Origin: Streptomyces sp. NBC_00461
GTDB taxonomy: Bacteria; Actinomycetota; Actinomycetes; Streptomycetales; Streptomycetaceae
Length of the DNA stretch: 64,000 nt
Assembly (NCBI RefSeq): GCF_036013935.1
Contig: NZ_CP107902.1
Location: 9,395,001-9,459,000 of the forward strand
Direction: 5' to 3'
Positions 60,832-64,000 of this stretch are shown here, in pieces. The translations under genes and the position numbers were made by a program. Below the pieces are notes generated by a model. That model was not told the origin of the DNA. It was given only the letters and a program-made list of their open reading frames with translations, and did no database searches. The first letter of the stretch is position 1, and each line of letters opens with the position of its first letter.

Positions 60832-61677
60832 TCACTCGGAACGCATGGATGACGGCCCCTGCCCGCGGCCCGTCGGGTCCTGGGCGGTCGGGTCCGCCGG
60901 GTCGGGAGGCTCGTCGAGGTGCCCGAGCCACTCGCACAGGATCCGGCCCAGCAGCGCACCACCGAAGACCACGAATCCGACACCGACGAGCCACGACTCC
61001 ACCACCACAACCGTGCCGACAGGGCCGTAACTGATCGCGTTGGTGACCAGGAGCGGGGTGAACACCAGATACGAGAATCCGCGCAGGCCCACCAGACCCG
61101 CCATCGTGGCGAGCGCACCCGGCAGCAGATACCGCCAGGGCACCTGGCGGTGGAGCAGGAAGTGCGGCCCCCACCAGAAGAACAGCAGGCCGACCCCCAT
61201 GCTGAGCAGGATGCGGGGCGGGCCCTCCAGCACCTTCCGGGTCTGCACCTGGGCGTACAGGTACACCATCAGCATGGTCAGCCAGACCGCCTGCCGCCAG
61301 ATCCGGTGCCACGGCACGGAGGCCGCCTTCCAGATGCGCTCGTAGCCGTTCTGCACGCTCGAGGCGAAGGACATGCCGAACAGCGCGAGCAGCGCCACGC
61401 TCAGCACGCTGGTGGTGCTGATCACCTTGCGGGTCGGGCCGAAGACATGCGCGAGCGCGTCCGCGGACCGGCCGGACAGGGCCATGCCGTCCACCAGCCA
61501 CAGCGCGAACCCGCCGTGCCCCAGCGGATCCGCGGCCGCGACCACGATCAGCAGCGGCGCCAGCGTGACCAGGGCGAGCGTCGCGAACCCCATGGACCGG
61601 TGCATCAACTCCAGCTCCGTACCGCGCCGGTGCAGCTCGGCGAACCCCAGACGGTGCCAGGCGGCCAGCCGCGACAT
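60832..61677 (-). CDS. YihY/BrkB-family membrane protein
   Basis: This 281-residue integral membrane protein has six hydrophobic helices (FATLALVTLAPLLIVVAAAD and others) and the YihY hallmark of a long N-terminal segment before a buried charged loop. The family was once called ribonuclease BN but is a membrane protein of uncertain role. GAAGGGG precedes the ATG. A Pro-rich acidic tail ends it. Confidence 0.8.
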   Translation of the reverse strand: MSRLAAWHRLGFAELHRRGTELELMHRSMGFATLALVTLAPLLIVVAAADPLGHGGFALWLVDGMALSGRSADALAHVFGPTRKVISTTSVLSVALLALFGMSFASSVQNGYERIWKAASVPWHRIWRQAVWLTMLMVYLYAQVQTRKVLEGPPRILLSMGVGLLFFWWGPHFLLHRQVPWRYLLPGALATMAGLVGLRGFSYLVFTPLLVTNAISYGPVGTVVVVESWLVGVGFVVFGGALLGRILCEWLGHLDEPPDPADPTAQDPTGRGQGPSSMRSE

Positions 61678-61832
61678 GGGGACCACCCCTTCCTCCGGTC
61701 CGGAGCCACCGGTGGTGGTGTGCTGAGTGGCCAGGAACACATCCCCATAAACCTGATCGGGTGACGCGGCACCCGGCGGGCACCCCTACACATGCCAGCA
61801 TGAACTGTCCCGACCTCAACGAGGAGGTTTTC

Positions 61833-62810
61833 ATGGACCGTCCCAGTGAAATGGACCGTGCCAGTGAACTGGTCCCGCTCCGATACGTCGCCATCGGCGG
61901 CCGCGGCCCCGAGGACGTCGTCGCAGACGCTCGCGGCCGGGTGCTGACCGGAGTGGAGGACGGCCGCATCCTGCGTATCGACGGACTGGCGGAGCCCGCG
62001 ACCCCCCGTGTCGAGGTGCTCGCCGAAACGGGCGGCCGCCCGCTCGGACTCGAACTCCTCCCGGACGACGCCCTGTTGGTGTGCGATGCCGAACTCGGCC
62101 TGCTGCGCGTCGACCTCGATGAGGGTGTCGTCCGCATTCTCGCCGACTCGGTGGCGGGGGAGCGGCTCAGTTTCTGCAGCAACGTGGTCGCCCTGTCCGA
62201 CGGAAGCGTCTGTTTCACCGTCTCCAGCCGCCGCTACCCCCTGAACCAGTGGATCGGCGACCTCGTCGAACACACCGGAACCGGCCGTCTGCTGCGCCTC
62301 GCCCCCGGCAGCGAGCAGCCCGAAGTCCTGCTGGAGGGGCTTCAGTTCGCCAACGGCCTCGCCCCGAGCGCCGACGAGTCCTTCCTGGTCGTCGCCGAGA
62401 CCGGAGCCTGCCGGCTGACCCGCTACTGGCTCACCGGAGCCAAGGCGGGGCGCAGCGAACCCTTCGCCGAGAACCTCCCCGGTATGCCCGACAACCTCTG
62501 GCGGGCACCCGACGGCCCGATCTGGGTGTCCCTGGCAGGCCCTCGCGTCCCCCCGCTCGACCTGCTGCACCGCGCCGCTTCCGCCGTCCGCGGCGCCGCC
62601 GCCCGCATCGCCGTCCGCGCCCCCTTCCGCCCGACGGGCACCGTCGGTGCCCTCGCGTTCGACGACCAGGGCGCCATCGTCCACCATCTCGCCCGCCGCC
62701 GCTCCGGCTATCGCATGGTGACCAGCGTCTGCGAGGCCGCGGGGCACCTGGTCCTGGGCAGCCTGTGGGAGCGGGGCGTCGCGGTCTGCGAGCGGCCCGT
62801 CCCGAAGTGA
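61833..62810 (+). CDS. SMP-30/strictosidine-synthase-like beta-propeller protein
   Basis: This 325-residue protein shows repeated beta-propeller blades with DxxG patterns (VVADARGRVLTGVEDGRILR, LVCDAELGLLRVDL, FANGLAPSADESFLVVAETG). The NGLAPSADESFLVVAETG block matches the metal-site region of SMP-30/gluconolactonase and the strictosidine-synthase-like family. It may be a lactonase. GAGGAGG lies five bases upstream of the ATG. Confidence 0.8.
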   Translation: MDRPSEMDRASELVPLRYVAIGGRGPEDVVADARGRVLTGVEDGRILRIDGLAEPATPRVEVLAETGGRPLGLELLPDDALLVCDAELGLLRVDLDEGVVRILADSVAGERLSFCSNVVALSDGSVCFTVSSRRYPLNQWIGDLVEHTGTGRLLRLAPGSEQPEVLLEGLQFANGLAPSADESFLVVAETGACRLTRYWLTGAKAGRSEPFAENLPGMPDNLWRAPDGPIWVSLAGPRVPPLDLLHRAASAVRGAAARIAVRAPFRPTGTVGALAFDDQGAIVHHLARRRSGYRMVTSVCEAAGHLVLGSLWERGVAVCERPVPK

Positions 62811-62960
62811 CCCGGGTCCGGCCCGGGCGATACCCTGTTGCCCGGCCGCGACCACGACTCGCGGCGCCCGAACCGCGGCAGTGCCGCCGCCAACGGTCCC
62901 TACTTGCGAAGGAGCGGCGCCCGCATGTCCCGGGCCCCGGCGAGTAGGAGACGTACGACC

Positions 62961-63422
62961 ATGACAGCCCCGGAAGCCGAGAGCGTCCGCGCCCGACCCC
63001 GCACCGAGCGACCGCCCGCCTGGCGCGCCCAGGCGCCCGTCGTCGCGGTGGTCGCGCTCGGCGGGGCCCTCGGCGCGACGGCCCGCTACGCGTTCTCGCT
63101 GTGGTGGCCCATCCAGGCCGGCGGATTCCCCTGGGCGACCTTCTGGACCAACGTCGTCGGCTGTGCCGTCATCGGCGTGTTCATGGTGGTCATCTCCGAC
63201 GTGTGGGCCGCCCACCGGCTCGTACGCCCCTTCTTCGGCACCGGTGTGCTCGGCGGCTTCACTACTTTCTCCACCTACGCCGTCGACATCCAGAAGCTGG
63301 TCGACGCCGGTCATCCCCGCACCGCACTGGCCTACCTCGCCGCGACCCTGCTCGCGGCGCTCGCGGCGGTGTGGCTCGCGGTGATCGCGACCCGCCGCGT
63401 CCTGAAGTGGAGGCAGCCGTGA
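62961..63422 (+). CDS. crcB: Fluoride exporter subunit CrcB
   Basis: This 153-residue four-helix membrane protein carries CrcB/Fluc motifs [22 protein letters not shown] and [16 protein letters not shown], with a 30-residue hydrophilic N-terminus. Fluc proteins form dual-topology or heterodimeric fluoride channels. The last codons overlap the DUF190 start. TAGGAG lies ten bases upstream. Together with the second CrcB it probably forms a heterodimeric channel. Confidence 0.9.
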   Translation: MTAPEAESVRARPRTERPPAWRAQAPVVAVVALGGALGATARYAFSLWWPIQAGGFPWATFWTNVVGCAVIGVFMVVISDVWAAHRLVRPFFGTGVLGGFTTFSTYAVDIQKLVDAGHPRTALAYLAATLLAALAAVWLAVIATRRVLKWRQP

Positions 63423-63799
63423 CGAGGCTGACAGGCAGCGCCCTGCGTGTGACCGTCTTCATCGGCGAGAACGACACCTGGCACCACAAGCCGCTCTACT
63501 CCGAGATCGTCCACCGAGCGCACGCGGCCGGCCTCGCCGGCGCGAGCGTCTTCCGCGGCATCGAGGGCTTCGGAGCCTCCTCCCTGATTCACACCTCGCG
63601 GCTGCTGTCGCTGAGCGAGGACCTGCCCGTCGCGATCGTCATCGTCGACTCCCAGGAGCGGGTGCGCGCCTTCCTCCCGCAGCTCGACGAGCTCGTCGGC
63701 GAGGGCCTGGTGATCCTCGACGACTGCGAGGTCATCAGGTACGTCGGCCGCGAGGACAGCTCCGGCGAAACGCACGCGAAGGGTAAGAAGTCGTTGTGA
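63419..63799 (+). CDS. DUF190 protein (PII-like fold)
   Basis: This 126-residue protein has DUF190 motifs [40 protein letters not shown] and [20 protein letters not shown]. The GTG start overlaps the crcB1 stop. Members are PII-like small regulators, often encoded between two crcB genes; a role in fluoride response is suspected but unproven. Confidence 0.88.
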   Translation: MTRLTGSALRVTVFIGENDTWHHKPLYSEIVHRAHAAGLAGASVFRGIEGFGASSLIHTSRLLSLSEDLPVAIVIVDSQERVRAFLPQLDELVGEGLVILDDCEVIRYVGREDSSGETHAKGKKSL

Positions 63800-64000
63800 A
63801 CTGGCTGTTGGTCGTGGCGGGAGCCGTGGTCGGTGCCCCCCTGCGCTACCTCACCGACCGCGCGGTGCAGTCGCGGCACGACGCGGTCTTCCCCTGGGGC
63901 ACCTTCCTGGTGAACGTCTCCGGCTGCCTGATCCTCGGCCTGCTGACCGGTGCGGTGGCCGAGGGGGCCGCCGGTTCGCACATCCAGCTGCTGATCGGCA
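63796..64000 (+). CDS. crcB: Fluoride exporter subunit CrcB, second copy, partial
   Basis: The first 68 codons run into the right edge. The GTG start overlaps the DUF190 stop (GTGA). [12 protein letters not shown] and [19 protein letters not shown] are the CrcB helix-1/helix-2 motifs. It is the partner of the upstream CrcB. Confidence 0.88.
   Translation, partial: MNWLLVVAGAVVGAPLRYLTDRAVQSRHDAVFPWGTFLVNVSGCLILGLLTGAVAEGAAGSHIQLLIG

Noticed and set aside
62811..62960. Fluoride riboswitch upstream of crcB
   Set aside because: The 150-base leader lacks the conserved fluoride-aptamer core sequences and pseudoknot pattern I would expect.

Overview
The window is high-GC DNA with GTG/TTG starts, dense ATGA/GTGA overlaps, AGGAG-type ribosome sites and many TetR-family regulators. 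This points to an actinomycete, most probably a Streptomyces chromosome; no rRNA, tRNA, phage, plasmid or CRISPR element is visible.

Region 1 (about 0.5-22.3 kb) is a large catabolic island. A forward operon holds a Rieske oxygenase alpha subunit, a [2Fe-2S] ferredoxin, a 71-residue unknown protein and an MDR-type oxidoreductase. A convergent operon holds a second Rieske oxygenase, an SDR dehydrogenase, a rifampin-phosphotransferase-like PEP-utiliser protein without an ATP domain, and an ABM-domain protein. A forward block encodes a VOC protein and a 2-oxo-acid (acetoin-type) dehydrogenase E1-alpha/E1-beta/E2. Two head-to-head TetR genes follow. A long reverse operon then encodes enoyl-CoA hydratase, a helical protein of unknown function, a PPDK-like protein, an acyl-CoA dehydrogenase, a DUF35 protein, an SCP2-type thiolase and an SDR. 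A divergent second acyl-CoA dehydrogenase closes the island. The logic appears to be oxygenase attack, phospho-His chemistry of unknown purpose, then CoA-dependent side-chain shortening and 2-oxo-acid cleavage. The substrate cannot be read from sequence.

Region 2 (23-30 kb) is a complete LivGFHMK-type ABC importer with a divergent PucR/CdaR-like plus TetR regulator pair, a plausible uptake system for the island. Region 3 (30-44.5 kb) is mosaic: a PAS-PAS-GAF-SpoIIE-ATPase phosphatase, broken transporter and oxidoreductase genes fused back to back, a TetR/serine-hydrolase/SDR/MFS group, and a DctA-PrpF operon with a divergent LysR gene. It is bracketed by two direct copies (about 290 bp, 21.5 kb apart) of the same truncated MHS-transporter 5' end.

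Region 4 (44.5-64 kb) is ordinary housekeeping and accessory content: polysaccharide deacetylase, an orphan response regulator, two NCS1 permeases, GAPDH, 6-phosphogluconate dehydrogenase, an isochorismatase, small VOC proteins, TetR/MarR/ArsR regulators, a YihY-type membrane protein, an SMP-30-like protein, and a CrcB-DUF190-CrcB fluoride-export operon cut by the window end.

Family names, motifs and promoter sites come from reading the sequence by eye; no database search was made.
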